Source of the DNA: Anisus vortex
Lineage: Eukaryota > Mollusca > Gastropoda > Planorbidae
Reading direction: 5' to 3'
Assembly (NCBI GenBank): GCA_949126835.1
Contig: OX421506.1
Location: forward strand, 23,459,301 to 23,523,300
DNA: 64,000 nucleotides
Shown here: positions 36,076 to 50,100 of the stretch, one piece after another
Layout of the letters: each line of letters opens with the position of its first letter
Numbering within the stretch: the first letter of the stretch is position 1
Notes under the pieces: model-generated
The model's database searches: none
What the model was told of the DNA's origin: nothing
Seen by the model: the letters and a program-made list of their open reading frames with translations, nothing else
Made by a program: the position numbers and the translations under genes

Positions 36076-37424
36076 CTATAAAATAATCATGGACTATGAC
36101 ATATCACCACACTAAATCGACCCAATATAAGTCCAACATTAGGCTAAGATTTAAAGACCGATAATTGACTATTATTATAAGTCACAATTGTAAAAAACAA
36201 CAACACAATTTATATTTTATTTTATTTTTCCGACTCAGTTAACAAATACAAATTTTAATAGATAAAAAAAAGTGAAATCCATATCTAATAAATACAATCA
36301 TTCGATATTAATCAAGATTACTTGTTTTAAAATACAGTAGTTAAAAGATATCAACAAAAGATATATATATATATATATTTGCTATATGTGGCCTATATAA
36401 GTTTGGCCTATCTAAGTTCACATTCCGTTGATCTCATTCAATCAATTTGGAAATTTACCTTTTAGAAAAAGAAAACTTAACAAAGGCCATGGTTTCATAT
36501 TAAAAACAACAAAAATAACACATCAAAAGCAGTAAAAGTTAAAAGGACATATACTCTCAAATTCCTAACGAAGTTCACACGATGACGACTGAGTGGTGTC
36601 CCCATTGCAAGTATCGACTAGGACAAATAGTAGTGTCACCACTGCAGAAAAGTAATCATGGAAGATATTTCTTGCAAGGAACGAATTAAAAAAGTGAATT
36701 TGCAAGGCTACAATTATATATATAGACTATATATTTTTATTATTTTACTGCTAAAAGTACCAGATGTAAGGGATATTCACTGAAAACATCCTTAAATCCT
36801 TATAGACAACAACAATATAAAACTACAAAATGTCACACAAAAAAACAGGTATAAAAAATTGAAATATAATAAATTGAAACAGAAAATAACTTACAAATTG
36901 ATAGCACTCAATTTAAAAAGATTATTTCTATACTAACATAGACACATTTTATCTTTTAAATATAAATTATTTGCTTTTACGCTTATAGCACAAACTAGAT
37001 ACACATTTTTTTTTTTACATTTTTCTTTCAGATAAAATAATATCAATGTTGAAAAGTTAATAAAAAAGTGAACGAAATGTAGCAAGTTCCCCAAGCATTG
37101 TCTAAGACCATTTATCGATAGGCACAGTAGGTCAATGGGATAGGGTGGTCCAGAGGTAGGGAGTTGGATTACATTCTCGGGTTTGAATCTGGGTAAATGT
37201 CTCGAGTGGTCTACCTTTGATAAGAACCAGATTTTTTAAAACTGGATAATTGCTGCATATTTACTGGACAATAGCTGGATAATTACTGGATTGTGCATCT
37301 ATACCATTGCTCCTTCTAGTACAGAAAAAATGGATGGCTATATCCAGAACCTACACTTTTTAATTGTATAAATGTTGCAAAACCCAAATTATACAATGGC
37401 ACAAAAATATACTTTTGTATTATC
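36076..37424. other. AT-rich spacer
   Basis: Contains (TA)n at about 36,360-36,380. No gene or named repeat is recognised. Confidence 0.4.
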
Positions 37425-37530
37425 AGCTGGGCAAAGCAAAGGCAGCTGGGCGTTGAGCAGGCCACACAGCTTTCTACTATGCCGTGGCGACGGGCTATTG
37501 TAGACGTCGCTTCACATCACCTATGGATCA
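37425..37530 (+). repeat. Partial, diverged SINE-1
   Basis: GGCAAAGCAAAGGCAGCTGG, CAGGCCACACAGC, TATGCCGTGGCGACGG and CACCTATGGATCAAAT follow the SINE-1 body and tail order. The tRNA head is missing. Confidence 0.6.
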
Positions 37531-37559
37531 AATAGTTAATCTAACAGGGATATTTATTC

Positions 37560-37725
37560 TTTTAATCTTATTCGTTTACAGACGTTCCTTTTAGATAGAA
37601 GATTATAACGTCCACTAGGCCCAAAACTCCCGCAAGGCGGCAAGGATCGGTAGACGGCAGGGATAGAACCCTCGACATATCGGTTGACAGTCCGGTGAAC
37701 TAACCGCAGGACCAGCCGGCCTCAT
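37560..37725 (-). mobile_element. SINE-2 copy, inverted
   Basis: Read on the minus strand it starts GAGGCCGGCTGGTCCTGCGG. It then shows GGTTAGTTCACCGGACTGTC, B-box-like GGGTTCTATCCC, CCTTGCCGCC, GGGCCTAGTGGACGTTATAA and AAGGAACGTCTGTAAACG. It matches the copy at 8,693-8,852 along its whole length. Confidence 0.75.
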
Positions 37726-37882
37726 ATAGTCAAGCGTGGATTTCTTTCATAATCATTGAAGTATTCTAGCATTGTCTAACGCTAACACACACATTGATGT
37801 CATAAGACTAAATACCCACAACATACATCATTTACAAACAAGCAGACGTCCATACGTACACACTCTCGCCAAGGTCACTCCG

Positions 37883-38108
37883 CTACATTATCACGAACAC
37901 ACATAGGAGCGCGAATGAGACGTGGAGTAGCGGGCAGCCGGACCAGCGCACCACCGGCGCCCCACAGGCAAAGTCAGACGTCACCAGTGGGCGCGGGCAA
38001 GATGGCGGGTACAGCAGGTCCATGAGCAGGTGCTGATACAGGTCGGTGACGTTGCAACCACAGGAGCTAGCCTCCATCTTGAGACAGTACGTGTAGAAGA
38101 CGAATTGA
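37883..38108 (-). CDS. Cys-rich gene, terminal exon with hydrophobic tail
   Basis: Acceptor TTTTCTCTCGCTAG. The leading T completes an Asn codon. It codes QFVFYTYCLKMEASSCGC, an NVT sequon, YQHLLMDLLYPPSC and a Cys-rich region. It ends in LLHVSFALLCVFVIM and TAG at 37,883-37,885. It is GC-rich compared with the surrounding intron. Confidence 0.82.
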
Positions 38109-41100
38109 CTAGCGAGAGAAAATAAAAAAGTAGATTAAGGGAGAGAACAATGACATATTTAACGATGAAATAATATTTTTTGAGTTATGATTCCTGGCAT
38201 GAAACCTGACAAGACATGGTTCCTGTCACATTATATTTAATAATTTACAAAATTAAAGTGTTTGTGATTATAATCCTCTTTATTTGCATTTAAAAAAAAA
38301 AAAATTTTTATTACTAAAGTTCACATTTATGGTAATTGTCCCAAACATTATAATTTGTTAGTCGAGATGACGATCTAACACCTGCAAATGTTAATTATAT
38401 TTTTGGAGCGTAAACTCCTTGCCCTTCCTGTGGACCTTTTAGGATTGTATAGTTTGGGTTTTGCATGGTATCGGCAAACGTCACTGATCCTTGGATCAGT
38501 TAGTTCCGCCCTCTGCACAATCACTCTCACGTCAAGCATGAGAGCCGAGTGCAGACCAGCTGTAGTCCAGGCCGACCATATAAGTCACCGCCCCCTTTTA
38601 CAATTTTATCCCGCTTACCGCCCCCCCCACCAACTTTCTTTTAGCGAAAGCGCCCATTGAGATCCCATGATATAAGTGAAAAGAGAGCCAATACGAGAAA
38701 ACTGAGCAAGCTGCTAATCTCGCAAGGCTCGGACAACATACCGCTACCGGGTGTCTTGTCCCTACCCTCTGAAATGAAAGAGCCGACAAGCGATAGAAAG
38801 GGTGGGGAGGGGGTGACTAGACTTCCCACAAATTCGGCAAACCTATTCACACAAGGCGATAGATTTAGGCCTACACTTTGTGTAGAGAAGTCAGTTAAAT
38901 ATTTTTTTTTTTTTTTGATTATCATCCTTTTTATTTGCATTTATATCAATTACAATCTTTTATTAGTCTACATAACTTAGACAATTATGGTAATTATTGT
39001 CTAAAGTCTTAACTTTATTTTGGTACTCTACACTAATCTAAATTATATTGTGATCTCAGTTTACTGAGATGTCCTTTTTTTTTTTTTTGTTTTCAACAAT
39101 GTTTATTGACACTTTTTACATGTACAATAACATTCATATATTTGTACATTAAGAGGAAGGATAGAAGACATTAATTGCAATTTTTACAATTCTAAAGGAT
39201 AGAAGACAACATAGAATATTTAAACAAATTTAGATAATTTATGTAGTTGTTGTAGTTAGGTTTAGACTTTCACATCCATTCATTCTGTTTATTTGACATA
39301 GTTTTCCATTCATTCGTTTCTTTCGTATCATACTTCAATAGTGTACATGCATCTTATACATAACATATATATATCTGATTGTATAAAGTAGAAATTATAC
39401 AAGTTTACATTGGGGAAGGAATAGAGGAAATTTTAATTTTATGTTATTAATTTTATTACAACAAAGCCAGAGAAAAAGGAGTATAGCAATAGAAATTCAT
39501 TTATGTTCGGAAGTCAGTTAAATATATTTTAATCTCAGTTTAACTGAGCATGATCGTATGAGGAAGTAGGTAATCGTACTAAGTAATAATACAAACTGGG
39601 TAGTTCAAGTAATTTATGAAAATATACATATAAATTCTTTGGTTATATAATATTTATATACATTTCAAATACTTTTTACAGTTTGACCATTTCAAAGTTA
39701 TAAATTGTAAGCCATTAAATCTATTATATAAGAGAAAAAAACATTAGAAATATTATCTCAAATAAAACGGGTTAACGTATAATTAAAAATTAATTAAATT
39801 TAAATTTTTAATTTAATTAAAAAACGTATACACGTTTGATTCCATAGTGATGTCAAATAAGTTATGTTTTGTAATATAAAAATATTACTGTCTAATTATT
39901 ATTTCTTTATATAATCCAATTTTATGGTATTCATTACAAGATCTAATTAATCGAGGATTAAAATAATGTACGTTAAACAGTTGTTAATAAACATTTGCTA
40001 CATATAGATAGTGTTTGTCCATTTAAGGAGTTTATTTTTTAAACATTAATAATTACAAAAATTACAAAAATTCCAAAATATAGTGCAATTAAATAAGTCA
40101 TTTATATTTATCAAATTAATAATACAAATAAATTTGTTTTAGAATAAGGCCTACTTATAATTATGTTTAATTAAAGAAGATGAGCATAAAAACTCCATTA
40201 AATGTAATTAGTCTGTATGAATTAATGAGCGGTCAATTGTAATTGACCCCTTTGTATGCTTAAAACAGCTTTCATGTGTGATAAAAACTGTTCACAAGAG
40301 TAAGTTAAACCAAAAGCTGAAATGAATGCCTAGTAGTGGAGATAAACAGATGACTTTCCTAAGCAGCTTTCTTCCAGATTTTTCCCCACAAATGGGCACA
40401 TTTGAATGCCCATTGTTTTTATGTTCAAAATTCAACTTGCTGCATATTAAAATCGCCAATATCCCCTTACTTAAAAAAAGATGTGCATCCAAGAAGGTTG
40501 TAATAATATCAAACCAGTTAGGCTTGATGTGGTATGAAAGTTTGGCAAGTGTGCCTTAGGTTGCCGACCGCTGGCCTAGAGGCATCGCGCTCAGTTAGCA
40601 CTCCGAGGCGCCCTGGTTCAAATCCTGGTGAAGGATAGGATTTGTTTCAGGGTAGTGAAGTTTTCATTGAATCTCTCACGCTCCGATTGTTGCTTCACAG
40701 TTGTTGGAGATAATTAAGACGGCTGGCCATTGTAATGGTGACTATATCCTCTGGTACACCGCAGTGACAGAAACCTATGAAAGCTTATAGATCAACTTGC
40801 TCTGGCTGCTTAATTGCTTAATTACTTTGATTCCTTGTGGAACATAGGGCCTCCGCAACAGCTCTCCAGCGCACTCGATTCTGGGCAGCCTTTTTTTAGT
40901 TCACCCCATGACAGGTTGCAGCTAGCCATTTCCTCCTCGCAGGAGCGTCTCCAGGTGGTCTCCGGGCGACCAACCCGTCTTTTTCCCTGGGGGTTCCACT
41001 GCAGAGCCTGTCGCGTGATGTCCTGTGGGGGCATCCATAAGGTGTGCCCAATCCACCGCCACTTTCTCCTGGCTATCCGCTGTTCGAGGGGAACCTGATT

Positions 41101-44100
41101 TGTTCGTCACCACAAGTCCGAGTTCTTTACTTTTTCTGTCCACCGAATCTTTCGTATGTAGCGGAGGCAGCCATTAACAAATGTTTGAAGCTTGCTCTGG
41201 AAGGGACACTTACTGTTAGACAAAATGTTTATGTTCATATAGGATCATAAGATGTTCTTTTAATTTGACCTTGGGCGATGTTAAACAGTGAAACGATAAT
41301 ATCACAATATAATTAGGTACTGATATTTGTAACAAGCTTGACAGTGAGAGAGACTGTAGCAAATCCTTTGTTTACAAGTGGCTTGTCTAAAACTGAGATC
41401 TACATCCTTATTTCAGTGTATTTTTCTTTATTTATTTGCTTTCTATGGGTACGCGTAGATGTTATGATTGAAGATGGACACGGGAAATGAAGGTTGCATA
41501 TAGTATCAACTGGTGTTGATATGCATGAAATGGTAATTTTGTGAAATTTTTGTTTGTTTTCGGACACTAAACATCCGCCATTTTTATCCACAAAATCTGA
41601 CCTGTTATAGCATGCCGTCTTCTCTCTAATATATATATATATAAGCTTATAAAAGACGAGACATTGCCTATAAATAATGTTTTGTCACTAATCTATATAT
41701 TACAAAATATTATAATATGTAAGGTTGTACAATTCTAAGAAAACATTACCTTTCAAGAAGCCTTATACTACTTTCACCATTTTGTTTTGACTACGTTTAG
41801 ACATTTCGTTTAATTGTCACAAAGTAAAAAAAAATTGCTATGAAGCCATAAAATAATATATAGGTAGTAGCTATATTAATAATTAAAAAGTCGAAATAAA
41901 ACCCATTTTTGGATATTAAGAAAACCTATATCGGAAGTAGATATAGTCAAGTGACTGTCCATGCGGTCGGCAGTCTTTTCTCATAACTCACAAGGAACGC
42001 AGGCATTATTTTAGACTCAGGAAAAATAAATAAAATTGTGTATTATGTTGATACTATAAAGCTATATTTGTTCATTGGATGTGAAGTGTCAACTGTTAAT
42101 GAATTGTTATTAAATAATATGCTGCAATAAGTCGTTCTTTTATTATTTACAAGTTTGGAAGTTATATTGTGGTGATGTCGTCCATTTTGATGTTCAAATC
42201 AATCAAATAATTCAGCTACTGCAACTCAAATACTCTGAGAAGACTGGTGGTAATGTTTGATAGTCCAATAATAATAATAGGACATCAACAGGTTTGGTGG
42301 CAGCGAACGGAGAGAGAAGCTGAAGGATATAATATTATGTTCAAATTCGAAACTTTTTGAACTTTTTGAAGACGTACTACAAACCACATGGAAAATTATG
42401 TGAGTACCAGTTTTTGAACAAAACTGAAGCCTGAGTCAATTATTTCAAATACATATACTATTTATATGATTGAGCACTATAATAGCTCTAAGAAAATATA
42501 ACATTTGTACACCGATGACAAATATTTCATCATTGGAAAATTCGATACAAAAAATCGAAAAAAAGTGACTATACGCAGATCATTATTTAATATTTGCAAC
42601 CGGAAAAAGTTTCGTTCCCACATGTTATCAACAAGGAACCTAAACTATATACATATGTTCAAGTCCGATGTTCAAATCCGATGTGACACAACCATGTGTT
42701 GAATTTTATGTAGCCTACATAACCATATGTTCAAATCCGATGTGACACAACGATGTGTTGAATTTTATGTAGAATAACCACATGTTCAAATCCGATGTGA
42801 CACGACCAGGTGTTGAAATCTGATGTGCTTATCGGAAGATAAATAAATAACATTAAATAACTTTAAATATAATTAATATTTAATCTGTATACCAAAGACT
42901 TTGACATTAATTTTAATTAATGGTATACATTTTTTTCTTGTGTTCATTCTAAAATTGGATTATACCATACTTGAAGCAACTCAACTTGATACAGTGTGAA
43001 CATTCATTGGATTATTAAATAATTAATTAAGTTTCTTCTGGATTTCTACTCTGGATTTACATTGCAGTAATTTCATACAGTGAATGTGTTTTCATTTGGA
43101 TTATTAAGTAATCTTTAATTTAATCATATTTTTTACATTCATTAGTATGAATTATATATATATATATGTATTATTTATGTATAAAGCGGGCTTTGGTTGG
43201 CGGTAGTTTTTAATCAAATCTCTTGTCTATTCTTATTCTGTCTATCATCTATTTCTATTTCTTAAAAGAGATTGATTAGAAATGATTCTTTGTTAGGGTT
43301 ATTTCTGTTAGTTGTCTTGACTTTGTTTGTTATTGTTAAGAATTATTAAAGTAAAATTACTATAGTCTTGTCAATGTTATACATGTTGTGATTCTTTGTC
43401 AGAAATTCCACTATCATTTGTGGTCCAAGCAGCATTAGTGTATTGTGATTGTGTTTTTTTTTTCTATTGTTACTTGATATAATTTTTTTTGTTGTGTATT
43501 TTTTGAGATATCATTAATATGCATTGGTTAGTTTTTGCTCTCTGAGTATAATGGTCTATGGTAAGAACATTAACAATAATAAGTTCACCTAGATAATAAT
43601 AATATGAATATTCACATTCATAACTATATAATTTAAGTAGTGCCCAATTACATGTAACTACAATTAACAAAATAATAATTGATATCTAATACATGTAACT
43701 ACAAATGTACAAAATATTCACAATATAACAGGTAAAATAACCTAAATAAAAATAATATTGTGCTTTGCAGTGCTACTGTAATAATATTATCTAGAATTTA
43801 CATTGCTATTAATTATAGTAAAATTATTGTGTATTGGCATTAATGAAAATGTACTTCCAGTAATCACTATGAAAATGTACTTCCAATACTGATAATAATT
43901 ACATCCATTTCAATTGCTCATAAGAATAATATCATAGTGGCTTAAGATAACATTAATCTAATTGTTATAGGCCATCCTCAATAATAATAATAATATTATC
44001 TATGTGCTACCATTGGTAATAATAAGATTGTACATTGCTTTGCGGAAAATAATTGTGCAACCTATATAGTAATAATAAGTCATAATAGCAAAAAGTGACT

Positions 44101-47100
44101 TGCACTTGCTTTAAACTCTACTATAAAATTGCTAATAATAATAAAATAAACAAGCCATAATTGAAAATGTATCTTGGCTTAGCATACTTGTTGACATTCT
44201 AGCATTTTGCATTCTGAATTATAAACATTTTACTACAGCATAGGATTAAAAAAAAAAAAAAAAAAAAGTTGCTGTGATATTATATGACTGCTCATTCTGT
44301 ATTTAATAAATATTGTCATTCAGTAATATAAAAATGCTCATTCAGTAATTAATAAATATTGCCATCCAGTATAGGAATAAAACATTGCTGTACTATAAAA
44401 TAGTGCATTATAATAATTGTACTGTACTATAATATAATAAATCTTGACATTCATAATAAATAATAATGGAGTCAAAGGTTCAATTACTCTATGATGAGGC
44501 TAAATTGTTGGCAAAAGAATATGGTATTACTGATAAGAAAGAATATCAAGAATTTGTTGAAAATAAAGTTAAACAATTGAAAAAAGAATTAGCAGATAAG
44601 GAAAGAGATGAACGAGCAGAATTAAGAGCTCATGAAATTAAACAAAAAGAACTTGATAATGAAATTAAACAAAAAGAACTTGATAATGAAATTAAACAAA
44701 AAGAAATAGAAATGAATAAAGAAAAAGAATTAAAAGAACTAGAAATGAATAAAGAAAAAGAATTAAAAGCACTAGAAATGAATAGAGAAACTCAGTTGAA
44801 AGAAACTCAACTAAAATTAGCTCATGAATTGGAGTTGGCTAAATTACAAAATACTAAAGTTGAGCAAACAAATAATGAAAAATCAAAACATGGTGTTAGA
44901 TTCAAAATGCCTCCTTTTGATGGAAAAGAGAAAATTGTTGATTTTCTAAATTTATTTGAAGCAACATGTAAAGGATATGGGATTCCCATTTCAGAATATT
45001 ACATTCACCTTATCCCACAATTGAAAGATAAGGGTAGGGAAGCACTATCACATATTGATAAAGAAATAACTGATTATGCCATTATCAAAGAACAGTTAAT
45101 AAAATTCTTTATCCACTCTGAGGATTATTACAGACAAAAGTTCCATAACTTTATCTTAACAGACAAGATAGAACCGAGAGCTTTTGTGTCTGAAGTGAAA
45201 ACATTTTTACTTACCTGGTTAGACTTAGTAAAAATAGATACCAAAAATCCTAATGAGATTATAGAAATCATGGTTGTTGATAAAGTATTAGAACAAGCTT
45301 CTAAACCATTGTTTACTCACATTATGGAAAGAAAAGTTAAGACAGTTGAGAGTTTGATAGATGCAATCTCAAATTTTAAGGATAGTCATCCTAATGTAGA
45401 ACTGACTAAACAAAATCAAACAGTAAATACAATTCAACATAGAAGAAGGAGCTATTCACCTCCTAGGTCTAGACATAATCAATTTGGCAATAGAAAAAAA
45501 TTTGGTAATCAACCAAAATCTAATAATTATAGATGTATTTTTTGCAATGGTACAAACCATTCATCAGAATATTGTTACAGAAATAACAATGCAAGAGGTA
45601 GAAATTTCAATCCAAACTTCAATAGATCAAATGTTGATCATAGAGGTTTTTCAAATCAAAATTTTTCTAATTTTGATAATAGAAACTTTCCAAATCAGAA
45701 TTTTTCAAATTTTGGAAACAGAAATATGCCAAATCAGAATTTTTCCAATAACAATGTGCCAAATCAACATGTTGGAAGACAAGATTTTCCTAATACTCAA
45801 AACAGACCTCAATCAAATTTCCAAAATAGAAGAAATAGAGGAAAACTTAACAATTCCACATCTCAATCTAATAATGTCATATTTGAAAACAGGGGTCAGT
45901 TAATACTTTTTCCTGCTTATGTGGAAGGAAAGACCACTTACTGTCTAAGAGACACCGGAAGTAGTATAATATGCATAGATGAAAGTATCATTCCAAATCA
46001 GAAACCCACCAATATAATAAGAGTGGATACAATAAAACTTGCAAATGGTTCCACTGTAAATTGTCCTGTCACTATAATAGACATTGATTGTCCTTGGCTC
46101 ACTGGAAAAGCAGAGGCAGCCATAATGAAAAACTGTGTTGCACCTTTAATTATTGGTAATTCTTTCAATGTCAAACATGATAATAGTTTTGACATTTTTC
46201 AAAAATGGATGAATGAAAAATCCAATGACTTGAATTTGAAACCTGTTCTATTGCAAAATGAGAAGTTAGTAGATTTACCAGAACAAGAATTTTACCCTGC
46301 TCTACAAACTTTTAATTTCTTACAAACCATAGGAAAGTCAGAAAATAATATTCTCAATGAGACACCTAATATTGACTTATCCATAAATAATGAAAAGGAT
46401 AATCCTATTCCCAAATGGAATGGAACAGAAAAACTAGAACAGTATGTAAGCAAATTTGAAAGTCAATGTGAAATAAACAATGTACCAAAAGAATTACATG
46501 CTATTTCATTATGTAGACATTTAGAAGGTCATAAACAAATATTCAACATTGCTAAAAATCAAATATCTGATTTTACTAAAATGAAGAGTGAGATATTATC
46601 ATACATTGATAGTCCTCATAAAAAGGAAACCCAAATGAAAAAAACAGAAAATATAAGTTTAATAAACATGCCTTTTGATGAGCTAACTCTAAAACAAGAA
46701 CAGAAAGAAGATCCATACATAATTAAAATGGTATCAGAAATTGAAAAAGGTCAGGTTAAAAATAAAAACATTGAAATAATAAATGGAATTCTCTGTAGAA
46801 AGGACACTAAATTAGATATAACTCAAATAGTTATACCTAAAACATTAACTGTCAAAGTAATGCAAATTTCGCACAACAATGCATTGTCAGGTCATTTGAG
46901 TAGCAAGAAAACAGTTTGTAAACTCAAAAAGAATTTCTGGTGGCCTAAAATGGAAAAAGATTTGAAAACATTTATTAAAAGCTGTGATACCTGTCTTAGA
47001 CATAATAAAAAAGATTCTAAACATAAGGCTCCAATACAAATGACCGATACCATAAACAAACCTTTTTACAAGATAGCAGTTGATATAATAGGGCCCATGA

Positions 47101-50100
47101 AGCAGACTAAAACTACCAAAGCAAAGTTTGCCTTAACCATTATAGACATGGGGAGTAGATGGATAGAGGTAGTTCCATTAAGGGAAATAACTGCAGAAAG
47201 GGTCTGTAATGCTCTTTTACCTATCTTTTGTCGTTTCGGTTTTCCAAAGTTCATATTGAGTGACAATGGAACTCAATTCAAATCAAGCCTTACTCAAGCT
47301 TTTGCACAAATGTTAAAAATCACTCAAATTTTTAGTTCTATATACCATCCTGAATCAAATGGTATGATAGAAAGGGCTAATCAAACAATAAAGCAAATGA
47401 TAACAAAAGTGTGTGAAGACCATCCATTTGAATGGGATGATTACCTTCCAGCTATTTTGTTTGCTTATAGGCAATCGGTTCATGAAAGCACAGGTTTTAC
47501 ACCATTTGAATTAGTGCTTGGCAAAAATCCCAATGGACCATTGGATAATTTCAAATCAGAATTATTAGGACTTAAAGAAAAAAAAATGTCTCCATTTGAC
47601 TTAGTCAATAAAACTGAAAAACATATGAAAACAGCTTATGAATTTGCTGTACAAAAAAATGAAGAAATCAAATCTAAAACTTTAATCAGAGAAAATATTC
47701 ATAAGAACATGAGAAAACTAGAAGTTGGTAATAAAGTACTTGTTTATTTGCCAATTGGCAATGGCAATACTATGGAATGGAGAGGACCTTTTGAAATAAT
47801 ACTTAAACTATCTGATGTATTTTACAAGGTTAACATTAATAACAAAGAAAAAATTGTTCATTTAAACAATTTGAGAACTTATGAAGAAAACAAAGTAATT
47901 GAAAATAAATCAGAAGATGATATGATAATTGAAAATAAATCAGAAAATGATATAATTGAAAATAAATCAGAAGATGATATAAATAAATCAGGACATGCAA
48001 AAATGACATTAAATAAATGTTGTTCAATATTAAAAAGCTATAATAGGGAAAATAAAAGCAAAATAATTGAAATTGAAAATAAACCAGACAATGATATTAG
48101 TAAATCTGAACATAGAAAAATAACATTGAGAAAATGCTGTGAAATTCTAAGGAATTTTAGCAGAGAACTCGGGTATAATCAATAAAATTATACATAGGAT
48201 TAACTAAAATTTATGAATGAGATATGATATTTTCAGTAACAGGTATAATGACATGATAACATTTTTTTTTCTTTGTAAAGAACAAATATGTAAATATGGA
48301 TACTGGTATAAAATAATCTAATTGATGAAAATAATGATTATCAGTTGGAAATTTTTTTATGTAGCCTCTGAACAGTTTGGTAAGACTGTTAAGCACATAA
48401 ATTTTGTGGCCTCTGAACAGTGAATCTGTTATGCCATATGTTGATATTAATATGCCTATGTAAGTCTTTAAAAAAGCATTAGAGGAATTGAAATAAGAAT
48501 GATATAATAATGTAATGCCTATGTAAGACTCTAAAGTCAGAGCATTAGATGATAATATTGTATTGTATTCATGTAAGACTAAAGATAGCATTGAAGCCAA
48601 TAAATAAATGATACATATAAGACTCACAGGAAGATGAGCAGTGTAATATAAATATATAATTGAAGGGAAGACTTGAATAACTTGTGTAATATTTTATTGT
48701 AAACTAAGATTAAAGATAATCATGTTACATTGTAAGTAATGTTATTGAGAATATCAATCAATAATAAATAATAATCTATAACAATCAATAATAATCAATA
48801 AAAATCAAGAATAATCAATAAAAATATCAATACAAAATTACAATTGAAAAAACCGACATTAGTATTATATTAATCTTAGTGTATAAACTAATAAATGTTG
48901 TATGAAAAAATTTTCATGGAATCTATTTAGATTTAGTGAGATAAAGATAGTGGATAATCTCGACAGCCTTGATGAGTATTTAGCATAATAATTATCCATA
49001 CACATCACTGATATCCAATAGTTTATCACAGTATTACTGAAGTTGATTAGACAATACCTAAAGATAGTTGTCTATGACTAATTGTCATATAAACATTAGA
49101 CATTATTCTTTGTGTCATATTTCTGCCTATAAATATGTTTTTTGATTGTTTGTACATATATTAAATGGATTTTTTCTCTATGTATTATTAAATGAATGAT
49201 TATATGCATTAATTAAGATTAAGATAATTTTTTTTTCATTATTGTAAACATTTTTCGTATCAAAAATAATAATAAATTATTATTTTTTCTCTGTGGTTGG
49301 GGGGTATGCTATGAAGCCATAAAATAATATATAGGTAGTAGCTATATTAATAATTAAAAAGTCGAAATAAAACCCATTTTTGGATATTAAGAAAACCTAT
49401 ATCGGAAGTAGATATAGTCAAGTGACTGTCCATGCGGTCGGCAGTCTTTTCTCATAACTCACAAGGAACGCAGGCATTATTTTAGACTCAGGAAAAATAA
49501 ATAAAATTGTGTATTATGTTGATACTATAAAGCTATATTTGTTCATTGGATGTGAAGTGTCAACTGTTAATGAATTGTTATTAAATAATATGCTGCAATA
49601 AGTCGTTCTTTTATTATTTACAAGTTTGGAAGTTATATTGTGGTGATGTCGTCCATTTTGATGTTCAAATCAATCAAATAATTCAGCTACTGCAACTCAA
49701 ATACTCTGAGAAGACTGGTGGTAATGTTTGATAGTCCAATAATAATAATAGGACATCAACAAAAATGAAATATTGTATTTATTTATTTATTGGAAGCAAA
49801 CGTAGGCTAATGAATGTTAGCTTTATATAAGTAATGCCAACTCCGGCATTAAGAGTGTTGTCATAAGGACAAGTAATCAGGAAACAGAAGAGAGAGAGAG
49901 ACACACACACATAGAGACAGAGAGAGAGAGAGAGAGAGAGTGGGAGAGAGAGACATATAGAGAGAGCGAGAGAGAGACAGACAGAGATTGAGTGTCAGAT
50001 AGAGAGAGAATGACACAGAGAGAGAGAGAGAGTGAGAGAGACAGAAAGAGTGCGAGAGAAAGAGATATGAGTGAGAAAGAAAATGACAGAGAGAGACAGA

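Larger units (their letters stand above)
41831..49766 (+). mobile_element. Complete young LTR retrotransposon lacking reverse transcriptase
   Basis: The element spans 41,836-49,761 with 455-bp LTRs (TG..CA) that I read as identical, flanked by a perfect 5-bp target duplication AAAAT (41,831-41,835 and 49,762-49,766). A primer-binding-like TGGTGGCAGCGAACGG follows the 5' LTR, and a purine-rich GGTTGGGGGGTA precedes the 3' LTR. One intact ORF (44,466-48,185) codes Gag, protease and integrase but no reverse transcriptase or RNase H. The 2.2 kb leader and 1.1 kb trailer have no long ORF. Identical LTRs imply very recent insertion, so the missing enzyme was presumably supplied in trans. It lies antisense within an intron of the Cys-rich gene. 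Confidence 0.93.

Noticed and set aside
41836..49761. Endogenous retrovirus with envelope
   Set aside because: No ORF after integrase in the 1.1 kb before the 3' LTR, and no envelope-like signal peptide or membrane segment.
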